DNA from: Nemopilema nomurai | Lineage: Eukaryota; Cnidaria; Scyphozoa; Rhizostomeae; Rhizostomatidae | DNA: 64,000 nt | Reading direction: 5' to 3' | Assembly (NCBI GenBank): GCA_003864495.1 | Contig: PEDN01001364.1 | Location: 62,001-126,000 of the forward strand | In this document: positions 38,687 to 51,288 of the stretch, piece after piece | How positions within the stretch are numbered: the first letter of the stretch is position 1 | Layout: each line of letters begins with the position of its first letter | Program-made: the position numbers and the translations under genes | Notes under the pieces: generated by a model | Database searches by the model: none | Told to the model about the DNA's origin: nothing | Seen by the model: only the letters and a program-made list of their open reading frames with translations

Positions 38687-41600
38687 AGAAGAATATAAGA
38701 CAACTAAGTGCAACTGATTATTGGGATTTTATGAAGAGAGGAAAGGCAAAGTAAAAAACCAATGATGGCTTTGATATTTGATTCCATCCCGATTGCCCTA
38801 CTTGTTTGCATATACGTTGATGTTATTTGCTTTGAGCATCGCAAATGCTAAAAGTGTTTTGGATCTTCTGATCTGATTCTATTTTCTTTAAATTGAAGAA
38901 GTTTCTCTTCTGCAGTATACCTCTTCCAACCTCCAACGCGGTGCCATGAGCCAATTGCATTAACTATATACAAATCATAGAACAAATAACAAACGAGACT
39001 TCAATCTAACTAGAATTATTGAACAGCCTGAATATGCAAGCAAGCGCCTTAAACTCACAAGGCCTAAACGGAACTGCACCCTGCGTCTTTAGAGACGACA
39101 AACGGAGCACTATTCGGGGCCCACGCTGACACGAGTTGGACCCTTGGAAGCACATTCACAAACTTAGCGATGAACAAGAACATACCATGCCAACATACTA
39201 TTCAATTAATCATAAGGCAGCAAATATCTTAATAGCAGACTTCCTCAACCGTCGATCATAATCAATCTAACTTGTATTGACTTCATCCGCTCCCCGATGG
39301 TAACCAGAATAGCTATTAAATGATTATAGAAGTGTTTGTCCGTGACCCTTAAATGGCTTGGAATATTTTTTTCTTCTCAGATCATGACCTACGTCATTAT
39401 CCAACCGACCGAATTCAACAGGCGACGCTAATAGTCTATCGATTTTGCATCAGACATAAGCAATTACATACTTGCTTAAAAATTTTCTTGCGAAAACAGA
39501 GAGTCAGGGTACACCTTACGTGTAAGCTCACCATCAAAGCCACGCTAAGGTTTCCTTGTCTCCACCCCGAAATATCTTATCATTGGGGATCTAAATCGTT
39601 TAGAGCGTTGAACTAAGTCTTAGAATCATTTTCCAATAACATTTTTTCAAATTTCCTGAAATAAATAGCCTCTACGCATAAACAACAATAATTAGTACCT
39701 ACACGCTTACCAGGTGATAATCAAATATCTTAAACAATATTTGCTAAAATCATCTCAGCTGTAACAATATTTGGTTTTGGAAAACGAAGATTCAAATAAA
39801 ATGCACCTCAAGATGTAGTAATGGGAGACATCAAAGTAAAATGCAACTGTAAATTTATACAAATGTGTGCATATTTCCCATTTGAAATTGTGCGCTGATA
39901 GAAAGTCAAATGTATTTCTATGATGAAAATTTTCATAAATGGAGACATTCACGAATATATTAGGAGTTTGTGTGCTGAAAACTAACAACCTTGCTAATAA
40001 GGTTAAACAATGTTTCTCCCCAGTAACTCAATTATGCCCATAACATTCAATTAAAATGAAACAGTGTTTCGATATACGCTCTTGTCGAGTTAGGAAACCG
40101 ATGAAAAAAGCACAGATGATGCCGAGGCATAACCGTTTAGACCACCAACACACACCGTGTTGCACTAAACATGTGTGTCGGCTGGAGCAAGCGAATAACT
40201 CAATAATGCGCATCAGGACAATATTTGAGCATAAAACGTCATTAATCATAACACATGGACAACGCAATATCTAGTTTTAAAGGCTTTCTCCTTTTCATAT
40301 TACGCTAGCATACTTCCTCAATTCCTCTTTCTCGCCGGCATTGGTTCAAATTCATTAAGATTGAGATTAAGGATTGACAATCACTTCCAAGAAATAAGAT
40401 AAATACCTTTTGATTTTCTGCTCAGTGGGACTGGTCTAAAACCTGCTGGGATTTTAAATCAGATTTTGTGCTGTTTAAGGAATATCCTTGCACACGAACG
40501 TAATCGATAAGTCATTGACCATTCAGAAGTTTCAAGGAATGGTGAAAAAGCAAACACTATGTGTTATGTGCTCTCCTGCACTACTTACGCCTTATGGCAA
40601 AAGCTGTTCAGTGCAACTCAAAAGAAGTACGAAAATTGCCAGTAGGCACATCGCTAGATACGTCTAGCATCCATGATTTTAGGCCATTTGACAAATGTTT
40701 TATAAGAAACATTGTAACAAAAATATGTACAAGAAGTAAGAAGGCTGAAAAGAAGGTTGTTGTTGTGTGAAAAGAAGGTTGTTGTTGTGTGAAAAGAAGG
40801 TTGTTGTTGTGTGAAAAGAAGGTTGTTGTTGTGTGAAAAGAAGGTTGTTGTTGTGTGAAAAGAAGGTTGTTGAGTTAACAGTGTTTAGAAAGAGGTGGGG
40901 TAAAATGAATGTTCATTCGATGTCATTGATCGAAAAAGGGCCAAGTGTCTACCAAATGTCACTGCTGTAAAGCAAAGGTTGCAATGTTGCCAGCGTTTGA
41001 GATCTTGTTTCCCATTATTTGTGAGCTTTATCAGTGCAGAAAATCATGTTCTTTGTTAGCCCTACGTAGCAAAATTCTGCAGCGCTGGTTAAAAAGCATA
41101 CTCTTACATTTATGGAAACTAGGTGTCGGTTTATGACTTCATACGTCTGGAGCGCAATGGCAAACAGTGTGTCTCTATCCTTAAAACTAGAAAGTCTTAT
41201 CACTGTCTCCTGCACAATCACAGTTACATCCAAATCAGCTATAGCTGGTGTTTGTTTCTCCTTTCTTATGAGAAAATCGCATTCCTAACAACACAGCTAT
41301 CAAACTTTCTAACTAAATAAGTCTTTATGCTAAGCAACAAAAGCTCGCCTGATATTTTGCTGACCGGTGTTGGCGACTTAATAATTATGCAAGGAATGGC
41401 TTCAGGTATGTCCCTTGGCAAGAAAGTGGGATTTTTGCAATTGCTTTTCAAGAAACCGAAGACGGATTCAAAACAAGACATGTCTCCAAAGTGCAGTTCC
41501 CTTCAACGTATGCCAACTTGGGATTTCTCAATTATCTGCCTTATTCTTTAGCAATTTGACTTTCTCACGACATAAAGATGTTTTTATGAAAATCGTTGAA

Positions 41601-43475
41601 TGGAAAAATGAATCATTTGATTAAGAGTACACTGCCAGCGGATGTTTTTCAGAGACAGCGAAATGAGCTTTCAAATTTCTTTCAAGACCTTGTTTACATT
41701 TGCCACTGCTTTCATTGACGATCTAAAGAACTGGGTTGATAATAATTTGAACGATGCAACCTTTCATAACAACATTTTAAATATTTAGCTTGAACATCAT
41801 GTAAGCCATAAGGTGATTTTCCAAGCAGCGTGAAATATTCATGGGATCTAAACAAGAAAAACGAATATATAACGTGTTGCTTACTAGAAGTGGTTCAAAT
41901 TTACCTAGTTCTACCTTTTTGACATATTTTTGCTTATTCTAAAATAAACAATTTTAGGATTTAAAAGTTATACGTTTCGTTAATTATGATATTATGAATA
42001 GAATTCAAAAGATATTACCCGAAAGTGCCTGCACACAGAAAAAAATGATCGTTAGCCTAGTTGTTTTGTAATCTTTTGAGCATTTAAGGTTACGGTAAAC
42101 GTTTTCAACACGAAAATTGGTTTTTCCTTCCTAAAGGCCAAACTGTTCAAGGAATCTGGGTAAACTATATATCATTCGATGCACAAGATTATGGCGTATC
42201 TAGCCAGATCAAAATTATTGGCAAATAATGTTAAATGTTTTTTTCCATGCGAATTTATTGCTCAAAATATGTACCACCTTCAAAAGCTATTTTGTACCCT
42301 TGCGTTTAAGGTAACAAAATCTGACTTGTACCAGCAGGAAGTGCAGATCCTAAGCATAGTCACAAGAGAGAGATAGTCTGGAAGCGAACAATGGGCTATT
42401 GTTTTTTGCGATTGTACGCGCCTCGAGGTTGAACCAGCAACATCAACAACCCGAAGGTGCACAATCCGGCTGATTATGGCCGCTAACAAACACGAATCTC
42501 TACCTGTCGAGGAACTTGATGATATTTTGTACCTAATTAACTCCAGATTTTTTAAACTCCTCCTCTTCTTGAAGCTATACCCTGTCAAAAATTTGCAAAC
42601 AATTTCTCCACCTTCCCGCAGCTGTATTTGGGTATAGAAGACGGACCAGAGCAAATAAAAAAATTTTGAGACACTTTGTTTGCCCAACATCTGCCCCGGC
42701 CGTGTGCAAATTTTCGAGCCATTCGATTGGTTCCTTGGGTAAAAAATAGCTTTTTCATACCTGTATGTAAAGGAATTTTAAGTCCGGAGAAAACGGGATT
42801 TTACTGATTGCACTTGCAAGATACACATCGGGATCATGTTACCAACAATGTAACCCGGGTCAAGTAGTTTAGGCTTTAAGATAAATTAGCGTCTTTAAAT
42901 AAGCACAACAACCCTTGGATGTGCCATACTCTCACACAAACCACAGGAAGCAGAACAAGGATAATCGGCTTAATTAACAGGACGAGGGATTTGAAAACCG
43001 CTGCTACAAACTTTGATAAGGAAATTATGGAAACCTTCGTTTGTACGGGTTTTTTCCATTCTTAAAACTTCTTCTAGCTTCAAACATGGTATCATTATGT
43101 ACCTTATTAATTCGGCTATCAGAATGTGAAGTAATCGAAAAATTGATGTTTTCGTCCAGAAAGCGTTTACTGTAACCTTACCCTAGAAACCGCTCTCGAA
43201 AACCAGTAGCCTTTGGGTGGAGAGCTAAAATGTTTAGGCCAGATTAGGCTTCAATGACAGAGATTTAATGACTTCATGAAGGAATTGGGAGTGCAGGAAA
43301 GGCCTAAAAAGGGAACGATGAAGCTAAATGAAGTTAAAGGTGGCTATGGTGCCACAACTTTTTTCAAAGATAGGCCTAAAACCTCTCACAAAAGAGCTAA
43401 CTTTTTTATTGAACAGATGAAACGAAGAAAATTAACTTGTACAGCAAGTCTGTGTAATGTTTATAAATATATACT
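38687..43475. other. Gene-poor stretch with one short tandem array
   Basis: No gene recognised. Open frames such as 42280-42690 (minus) and 43276-43488 (plus) have neither domains nor splice support. The only clear structure is the 22-bp tandem repeat at 40747. Confidence 0.35.
40747..40872. repeat. 22-bp tandem repeat, 5.7 copies
   Basis: Unit GAAAAGAAGGTTGTTGTTGTGT repeats at 40747, 40769, 40791, 40813, 40835 and 40857 with virtually no divergence, the last copy being partial. Near-identity implies recent expansion, so it is likely length-polymorphic. Confidence 0.95.
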
Positions 43476-43635
43476 TCCGATCACATGATGACTGTGAACT
43501 GCAGGAGACTTCCTTGTGTCTCCTGCAGAGAAGCACGTTTTTGAAAGTAGGAGTTTTTGGATTGAGGGTGATTAGAGAACACGTGAAATTATGACTTCTC
43601 TCTGAGCCTTCTCTTACGAGCCGCGAAACGCTACA
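43476..43635 (+). mobile_element. LTR (approx. 160 bp), family 1, copy 1
   Basis: Matches the inverted copy at 51877-52036 along its length, with shared blocks AACTGCAGG.GACTTCC, TGTGTCTCCT, TCTCTGAGCCTTCTC and ending GCTACA. It is followed by TTTGGTGACAGAG, the position and style of a primer-binding site, and then by gag. The outer boundary is approximate. Confidence 0.65.
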
Positions 43636-43669
43636 TTTGGTGACAGAGATACGAGCTAGGCAGACGAGA

Positions 43670-44182
43670 TATCAATCATGGCTGTTTAACTTTCCGTTTA
43701 TCCTGAAAAGTTTGATTCGGGTGATTTTACTGGGTGGCTTCGGAACTTTTGAGTGCTGTGCCGATGCGAATTACTGGTCTACTGATGATAAGCTGAACAA
43801 GCTGCCTGCTTTTCTTCGCGGCCAAGCCTCCTCGTATTACCATTCTTTGGCGGATACCAAGAAGGCCACTTATGCACATCTGGCCTCTGCCTTGCGTGAG
43901 CTATTTTGCCCTTTGGTTGCCCGTGAACAACATTTCAGCGATTTCGAGCATCGGACCCTCAGGCCAAACGAGGACCCATCCCTTTTTCTGTGGGAGCTTC
44001 GCCAGATTTTGGATAAAGCAGACCCAGATTTGTCAGACGATGCCAAGGATGCGCTTTTGAGCCGCCAATTTATGAAAGGCCTATCTCCAGACATGCGAAT
44101 TCGGTTGTTAGAGTTTGACCCTACCCCCTCTTTGGAAAAGATGCGGGACTTCGTTCATTCTTTCCAGCTCCGAGCAACGTGA
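43670..44182 (+). pseudogene. LTR-retrotransposon gag remnant, frameshifted
   Basis: After the LTR, an ATG followed within three codons by a stop leads into PEKFDSGDFTGWLRNF, then a one-base insertion in a run of T near 43750 shifts the frame. The body (YWSTDDKLNKLPAFLRGQAS, SALRELFCP, PNEDPSLFLWELRQ, FMKGLSPDMRIRLLEFDP) is a typical gag/capsid-type domain of Ty3-like elements, about 145 residues. The same PDKFDSGDF start is visible in the second copy near 51800 (minus). Clearly inactive. Confidence 0.8.
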
Positions 44183-44510
44183 TTTGGGCCGCGGTATGCA
44201 CTTCCGGAAGGAGCAACGATTCGCTGCATGCTGCCTTGCTTCATCGCTTGACTGCTGCTGTTGCGGAACTGACTACGGATCAGCAGAATCTTAAAGCTGC
44301 TGTGGAGGAGAAAGACTCCGAGAAAACACATCAACAACAAAGATGGCGCCGAGGCAACTTGAGACCACGCTGCCAAGGACAGCAACGTTGTTTCAACTGC
44401 AACCAACTTGGCAATTTTGCCTGAGTGTGTCTGTGGGATGCTCATTGCACCCTTTGCCGTAGCTGGGGACATACACAATCCCTATGTGCGAACAACTTGA
44501 CCAAACTGGC
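44179..44510 (+). pseudogene. Nucleocapsid zinc-knuckle remnant
   Basis: A different frame from gag encodes two CCHC knuckles. The first, CFNCNQLGNFA, has Asn where His is expected and then a TGA stop. The second, CTLCRSWGHTQSLC, is intact (C-x2-C-x4-H-x4-C). They follow a Gln/Arg-rich linker, the normal order in a gag polyprotein, so this is a decayed continuation of the same element. Confidence 0.75.
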
Positions 44511-44702
44511 ATCATTTGGATTTGGCTCTGTCGAAAACAAGAATGGTATGATGCTTCTTCGATAACTTTACTGTCAACTTTACTGTAAGTTCTACATCTC
44601 TTTAAACTACAACGTGGTACCTCAATGAAGGGCTGGGTTGAAGGTCACCCCCGTGTGTTTTTTGTAGGCCGTCCCTCGATTTTCATTTATTTTTCTCACC
44701 AG

Positions 44703-45041
44703 CCTCTCGTTTTTGCCGCTTAGGAAAAGTTGATGTCCATGCACTCATAGATACAGGCTCTATGAACTCGTTTATTAGTAAAAACGTATTTGAAAGATTT
44801 CACCCCGTGCCAGCTTTAAATATAACTGCCCAAAACTGTGTTAGTATTACTGGTCAGCCACTGGATATTGCTGGAACAACACAACTTGCATCAATTGTCA
44901 CTTCCGAGCAGTAGTTGCTTTTCTTACTCCAGGACATTTCTGGCCTCCTCTACCCTTTTTCCACCACTGGGATGTGTCCTAGGCTGGGATTTTATTACCT
45001 CCAATGTTTTGCAGTTGTCTTCTTCTAGGAATGGAGCATAA
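44703..45041 (+). pseudogene. Retropepsin (aspartic protease) remnant
   Basis: The frame reads VDVHALIDTGSMNSFISKN, the active-site DTGS of a retroelement protease, and continues about 60 residues before a stop. A second frame then gives CVLGWDFITSNVLQL, resembling the protease C-terminal flap (LGxDFL). Reverse transcriptase, RNase H and integrase are absent; the element is truncated by the adjoining microsatellite. Confidence 0.75.
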
Positions 45042-45175
45042 TTTCTTTTAGGCAAGCATGGTTCCACACCATTAAGCCCCTTTGAACCCAAGGGTTCTTT
45101 TTTACCTCCACCTGATTCCAAGTCTTGTGTATGACAACCTCTGATACTCCTCCAAGTTCTCATTGCTGACTAGTT

Positions 45176-45221
45176 CAGTCAGTCAGTCAGTCATTACAGT
45201 CAGTCAGTCAGTCAGTCATTA

Positions 45222-45259
<38 letters not shown>

Positions 45260-45383
45260 TTACAGTCAGTCAGTCAGTCATTACAGTCAGTCAGTCAGTC
45301 AGTCATTACAGTCAGTCAGTCAGTCAGTCATTACAGTCAGTCAGTCAGTCAGTCATTACAGTCAGTCAGTCAGTCAGTCATTA

Positions 45384-45428
<45 letters not shown>

Positions 45429-45582
45429 AGTCAGTCAGTCATTACAGTCAGTCAGTCAGTCATTACAGTCAGTCAGTCAGTCAGTCATTACAGTCAGTCA
45501 GTCAGTCAGTCATTACAGTCAGTCAGTCATTACAGTCAGTCAGTCAGTCAGTCATTACAGTCAGTCAGTCAGTCAGTCATTA

Positions 45583-45623
<41 letters not shown>

Positions 45624-45704
45624 AGTCAGTCATTACAGTCAGTCAGTCAGTCAGTCAGTCAGTCAGTCAGTCAGTCAGTCAGTCAGTCAGTCAGTCAGTC
45701 AGTC
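45176..45704. repeat. CAGT microsatellite with interspersed CATTACAGT
   Basis: About 530 bp of (CAGT)n in which blocks of two to many CAGT units are punctuated by CATTACAGT, giving compound repeats of about 17-25 bp, with rare CAGTAAGT variants. Both ends drop sharply into unrelated sequence. The SQSV-rich open frame over it is an artefact of the repeat. Confidence 0.97.
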
Positions 45705-47538
45705 ATGTGTCGGCTGAGGTTAATTCAGCATTGTGTGAAGCATACTCATGAGGCCAGAAAGTCTTTGATTGTCTCTTTTTGAGCCTTCCCACTTAATGCT
45801 CAATTAGCTTGCTGTTCTGGCATGAGCCTTCTTGCTTTAAGCTTTCCTTGGATCTGCCCCTGGCCGTAACTCAGCCATCTCATCTTCACTAGTGTACCCC
45901 ATTAATAAAATTATCTATTGTTCGCTTACAGAGCACCCTGACATGCTAAAACGTGGCCCCCCGCTATGAAACCCCTGTGCAGTTTGTGGCCTGTCTAGCA
46001 TTCAACGTTCACCTCCTGGCAGTGGGGAGGTTCATCAAACCACATCAAAAAGCGAATCACACAACTGTTACAGAGAACCAAACTGCAACATTCAAGTTTC
46101 TTGAGAACAACACTGTTTATAATCACTGTTGAAATGGCAAGTTATAATCACACCCTGAAAACAGTGGCTAAAATGCACACTAAAGGGTAGAGGAGATAAA
46201 TGGTGGCACAAATGCACACTAAAGGGTAGAGGAGATAAACGGTGGCACAAATGCAAGAGGTAGAGGAGAAGAGCACCAAGTCATCAAAAATCGAAGTTGG
46301 GAAACTTGCTCTCGTGCATCAAAAGAAGGTAAACATAACTGCAAAATTCAGTCCAATGTCATATTGATGGTGCAACTGAAGAGAAGAAGCATGTGAGACA
46401 GAAAGAAAAGATTGAATCTCATTTTCAACTGATGACAAATGGCCAATACATGATGGGTGCCAGATAGCAAGAAAACCATCACAAAGGAATGGTAAGCAAA
46501 CTAGGAAAGAAGGAGATCATCTAGAATAAAAATTTGTTTTTGTATGTAGTAACTGAAGGAAAGCCCTTTAACTTGAGCCGTAGACATGGTAAATGGTTGT
46601 GACCCATTTTTGTTGTGACCCACTTTTGTTAACCATGTCCACCCTAGCTATGTCAATAAAAGAGCTTCCCTTTTGGACAGTTTGCTTAATATTCTGTAAA
46701 GCAGCCAGTGCTTAGCATTGTACCTCCTTTTATCAGTACATCCCAGAACTGTCAGAATAATATGTCATAGCTTACCCTATTGGTAAGCAAGCAATGTGTA
46801 TGTGAAGATGATTATGTTTTGGAGAGATATTGGAGAGGGCTCTGGCATACTCTGCATATGGGAATGGCGTTCCAATCATATAGATGGGTTCATCTCAATT
46901 GACAATGTTATTCCAGGCTTGCAGTTGGCTGAAGGGTCATTCCATGTTAAAAAGAAACAGGAGTCTGACCAAATTTATCAGATTTACAGTTGCAGTTGAC
47001 TTAAGCAATCTTGAGGAAAATACACATGGATAAATTTATTTGAAAATTTTCTATTGTTCAAATTTTGGGGCAGCTTTTTTGTAATTTGGGCCAAATTGAA
47101 TTATTTTTTAAATAAGGCTTGCCGACTAAATCATCGTAGCATGCAACCCAGTTCTCAAGCAAACGATAAGACCAAGTCAAGTAGCAAAACTTTCACAGTG
47201 GCATTCCTACAATTTTTAAACACACCCATGTTTGGTAGTCATCAAATTAATTGAGATGTCTTCCTATGATGTTACCATACTATCTCTGACACAAATTTCA
47301 TTTTCTCCACAAATAAAGTTTGGTTTAATGAAAAAAGCTCCAATAATTGAGAAATCAAGGAACTAACATCTGCAGGCCTTAGAACAGTCCTGTTTAAGTC
47401 GTCGTAATCGACTTCAATTTCTCTTGACTTTATCTTCGATGTTGAAGATAAATAAAGTCATTAGTCGAGTGAGTGTCGTCGACTGCTTGCAACTTCCTGC
47501 TATAATCTTCATTTGAAGCCACTGTTCCTTCATGCAGT
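45705..47538. other. No gene recognised; short direct duplication
   Basis: A 39-bp segment beginning AAATGCACACTAAAGGGTAG is duplicated head-to-tail at 46171-46209 and 46210-46248, with a partial third copy. At about 46594-46628 a TTGTGACCCATTTTTG motif is also doubled. No exon or element with terminal structure was identified. Confidence 0.35.
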
Positions 47539-48425
47539 CCACCAACGGGCCTTCACATCTTATTGTGCTTCCAACAGATAAAACAAAAGTTCTAAGCTGT
47601 AAAGAATTGAATACTAAAAATTTGAACTTGAACACGTGATATGACATATGATTGTATACACGTGTCCTATTACACCATCTCGCCCCTCTGCCACCCTCGC
47701 CCTTCTATCCCTTTGCTCCTTACCACAGTCTTTGCTATTTTGGTGTTGTACTCTTAGTTGCTACTTCACAAAGAAAATAATGTTTGATTTGATTCACTCT
47801 CGTTAACCAATTCTTTCACTATCAGTCTGATACTTTAAGTGATTCTTCTGTTAAAACTCTGGAGATCTAAACCAGCTACGCATCTTCAAAATGCTTTTAT
47901 TGCATTTTATGTTATCTGGCTTATTGCTTTCTGGAGTCGAGTTGTAGATCTAAAAAAATCAGCAGTTAAATCAAAAGATTTTAACTATCGGGTTTTTGGC
48001 AAAGGATTTTTCGTAACTCTATGGATTTTTCTGTGTTCTGAATTCACTACGAAATCGGTAGCAGGCGAGAGAGTGTTTGCCGATGTGCGATTCCCATTAC
48101 GACAAAGTTTGCTTTGACTTTCATAATTTTGGCTAACAAAACCCTTGCTTAATATACTTGCAGTAACAGAAATCGTCGCAATGAGCCAAGGCGACACCCA
48201 GATCACCAGCATCGGGTAATTCATTATCTTCATTAACTGAATGCTCGAAGCAAACCTTTCTGTTTACGTCTGCTATTAAAATTGTCGGGAAATAGCAACA
48301 TTAGGCGCTGTTATTGATATACCTTCGATCACTTAAGGTCTCAAAATGAAGGTATGCATTTTGCACTTTTTATCTTCCAAAGTCAGTTCGTGGACATCAG
48401 CTATTACTTTAATGACATTGCCGGG
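47539..48425 (-). mobile_element. Duplicated repeat unit, contiguous (internally deleted) copy
   Basis: An 887-bp unit from CCACCAACGGGCCTTCAC to GACATTGCCGGG. Its left part (to about 48007) matches 50485-50947 and its right part (from about 48011) matches 53871-54279, both in the same order and orientation and highly similar. On the minus strand the right part encodes a frame (NSEHRKIHRVT) that continues well beyond the junction in the other copy but stops after it here. I infer that this copy lost about 2.9 kb of internal sequence. The unit ends inside a retroelement gag. Ends are not obvious inverted repeats; family unknown. Confidence 0.7.
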
Positions 48426-48975
48426 AGCACATTATATTTGTAGCATAACCTAATAACAAAGTATAGGTCTATTCCTATCATGAGGGTGACGTCACAATTA
48501 TGCAGCCCATCACCATATTCTTGATAGCGGCAATTCTTGATAACAACTTGAACAATGTTTCCACCTTCCGGCTCAGGCCTTTCGGCCCCTGACGTTGCGG
48601 GCTCTGCTTCTCCCTCTCCTTCCTCATCAGGCCTGGGATAAATTTCTGACGAAATTTCAATGACGGTTGAAGGTTCTCTTTCTAAAATGCAACTCTTAAT
48701 TTTACTAATGACGAATTTTATACCAAGTTCGATTTCATTTGATTGTAAAATGTCAGCTTCCAATGTACGTCTATTTTTCCAACGATTCCAATATCCAACG
48801 TCTGCAACAACTTAGTTTTGCTTTCTAACAACTTTCCGATCACTTCGAGCCGTGCCTTGCGCTCTTTGTTCCATTCATTGCCCACAATAATTTCTTCTGC
48901 TTCCTTTTCGAGGCGTGTCACAACCGATCTGTGTGCTCTTCGTGTCGCTTTCAGTCTTTCGAATTCTTCTGCCAT
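48404..48975 (-). pseudogene. BEL/Pao-type gag (DUF1759-like) fragment
   Basis: Starts at an ATG 14 bp inside a primer-binding site. Two overlapping frames encode MAEEFERLKATRRAHRSVVT, RLEKEAEEII and ERKARLEVIGKLLESKTKLL, then, after a +1 shift near 48765, EADILQSNEIELGIKFVISK and an acidic linker. The helical start followed by repeated Lys/Glu segments is typical of DUF1759 gag proteins. The frame is cut at about 48425 where the duplicated unit begins. No protease or polymerase follows. Confidence 0.65.
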
Positions 48976-48991
48976 GTTAAACGAGATTCTT

Positions 48992-49009
48992 GCCCCACGT
49001 TGGGCGCCA
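48992..49009 (-). promoter_or_regulatory. Primer-binding site, tRNA-Lys type
   Basis: Minus-strand TGGCGCCCAACGTGGGGC, three bases after the end of an LTR. This is the established 18-nt complement of the 3' end of tRNA-Lys(1,2) used for minus-strand priming by many LTR elements. Confidence 0.85.
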
Positions 49010-49012
49010 TTA

Positions 49013-49303
49013 TGTTGTAAACTTTCATAATTTCAGGATTTCACGATAAAGAGGGCAAGAAGTGAATTTTGACGATATTTTAATAACACAACATAACAAC
49101 TTCTTATATATAATACTTAGAGAATACGGTTACACTTCGACTTTCCTAAACTCTGACTTTCTCGTCTACCCTTATGAAACCTCCATGACGAGTCCTAAGT
49201 ACGATGCTCACTGTGTTAAGATATTTACACGTCGTTACTCACAAATCTAATTTAAGTAATGATATAATTTCGGCGCACGGGGGTATGCTCCATAATTCTA
49301 ACA
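49013..49303 (-). mobile_element. LTR, family 2 (291 bp), 5' LTR of the DUF1759-gag element
   Basis: On the minus strand it begins TGTTAGAATTATGG and ends TTTACAACA, so it has the TG...CA ends expected of an LTR. It is followed by TAA, the tRNA-Lys primer site and gag in correct order. No matching 3' LTR was found in the window, so this is a truncated element. Confidence 0.7.
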
Positions 49304-50484
49304 ACTGTTGCTTGAAGTCTTCGTAGACTGAATTTGTTCTGCTCGGCGAATCATGGATTCCAAGTATGTCTAGGCTGCACAGACTATGAACAGGGTGCAT
49401 TTGTAAAAATAGGTAAATATTATCGGATGGTTTTGGGCATTTGGAGGATAGAAAATCCTAGACACCTATACTTTAGGGTTGAACTTTGCCGGAAAGACCA
49501 TTTCTGTACGTTTTTTGTTGTAAATTTGAGAGGCCCTTGGGCTAGATATCGTGAATGAGAACTCAGACTAAAGAAAAGTCATCCTTTTCGCGAAGTATCT
49601 TCACCGCAAGTTGATGCTCCTTTTCAAGGGATGCTCTGTTTAACCTCCATATTCCACATTTAACAAACTCCGTTTCCAGTGCAGAGCCGCACTTGAAAAT
49701 TTGCTCTCTTTTGATTACGTCCGTCTTTCTTTTGCTGAAGTCAAACATATTGTTTGGCCTTGCTGTTGCATATATAACGGCCACTTGGTCTCCGGCTACC
49801 TCTTCCTAACCAATAATGACGCGGCCAAGGTAGAAAGTGTTCGTGAGGCATGTGTATGCCACAAAATCATCGTGGTTCAGGACCATCTTCAAAAGATAGA
49901 AACAATTAACTTTCTAATCGCTGCGAGAGATGTTACTGAAGCGGCTTATTATCCACTTCACGTTTATACTGTTATTTCTGAAAATTACACAAAATGTTCT
50001 TTAATTAGCTCTATTGGAAATGTCAAGTACAATCGTAATTAATCTTTGGAAAGTGAGAGCCCATCATCGTACCGTTTTTAAGGCATCGGAAGAAAGATAC
50101 CGAAAAATCTTACTCTGTCTTTTTGGCCATTCGAGGGTTCCGAGTCGCTGGCAGAGTCAAATGACATGGACTCTAGCAGCTCAAAACCTCGTGCGACCGA
50201 TTCTTTGCAGCAATTGCTTTCCTCCTCTGACTCGACGAATGAACTTTCGAGTTCCGCCGATCCGCTTATGAACGCGTCCATTTCGTCCTCTACTACTGCC
50301 ACAGACTTCTTTTTCTGAAATGCCACATGCTGTAGTAAGCGTAAAAGTTAAAAAAATTAAGATATATAGCATGTGTTGCCGGAAGAATTTTATTTAAAGA
50401 ATGTGGATGCTGGCTGGCCATTTGCTTCCCAGTCATTTCTCTCTTAAAAGCAAACTATGTTTTTTTCTAGGCTACAGTCCATTA
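49304..50484. other. Between repeats, no gene recognised
   Basis: Several short frames occur, including an acidic Ser/Glu-rich one on the minus strand (50078-50326; DEMDAFISGSAELESSF), but none has splice or domain support. The acidic frame could be a decayed transposon-encoded piece. Confidence 0.3.
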
Positions 50485-50947
50485 CCACCAACGGGCCTTC
50501 ACATCTTATTTTGCTTCCAACAGATAAAACAAAAGTTCTAAGCTGTAAAGATTTGAATATTAAAAATTTGAACACGTGATATGACATATGATTGTAGACA
50601 CGTGTCCTATTACACCATCTCGCCCCTCTGCCATCCTCGCCCTTCTATCCCTTTGCTCCTTACCACAGTCTTTGCTATTTTGGTGTAGTACTCTTAGTTG
50701 CTACTTCACAAAGAAAATAATGTTTGATTTGATTCACTCTCGTCAACCAATTCTTTCACTATCAGTCTGATACTTTAAGTGATTCTTCTGTTAAAACTCT
50801 GGAGATCTAAACCAGCTACGCACCTTCAAATCGCTTTTCTTGCACTTTATGTTATCTGGCTTATTGCTTTCTGGAGTCGAGTTGTAGATCTAAAAAAATC
50901 AGCAGTTAAATCAAAAGATTTTAACTATCGGGTTTTTGGCAAAGGAT
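50485..50947 (-). mobile_element. Duplicated repeat unit, split copy, distal part
   Basis: Highly similar to 47539-48007 (same CCACCAACGGGCCTTCAC start, same GGTTTTTGGCAAAGGAT end). After GGAT the match stops abruptly and unrelated sequence follows until 53871, where the rest of the unit resumes. Confidence 0.75.
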
Positions 50948-51288
50948 AACTTTGTTTGGCATCAATAGAGTTCTGGCGTTTGGAAATATCAAAAAACTAT
51001 TTCTAAAAGTTTTGATTTCAATCTCATAGCACAAAAGATCATCTTGGAATGCTTCAAAATATGCAAAAGTTGGTTAAATATACCTAAAAACAGTGGAAAG
51101 TGGAAATGTTAAATTGAATCTTTCAAGCATCAAAATGTTTGTTGATGTTTTACAACTCCAATGCACACATATCAATTAATTACCCTCCCTCCCCCTTTTC
51201 TCATTTGGTAGGTCTAAATAAGCCTTCATTAACATATGTAATCTTTTGCACAACAGTAATGGATAACTTGTTGCTAACATCGCTTGAC

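Noticed and set aside
42280..42690. 136-codon minus-strand frame
   Set aside because: No domain or splice support; low-complexity Ser run only.
45163..45405. SQSV-rich 80-codon open frame
   Set aside because: Translation of the CAGT microsatellite.
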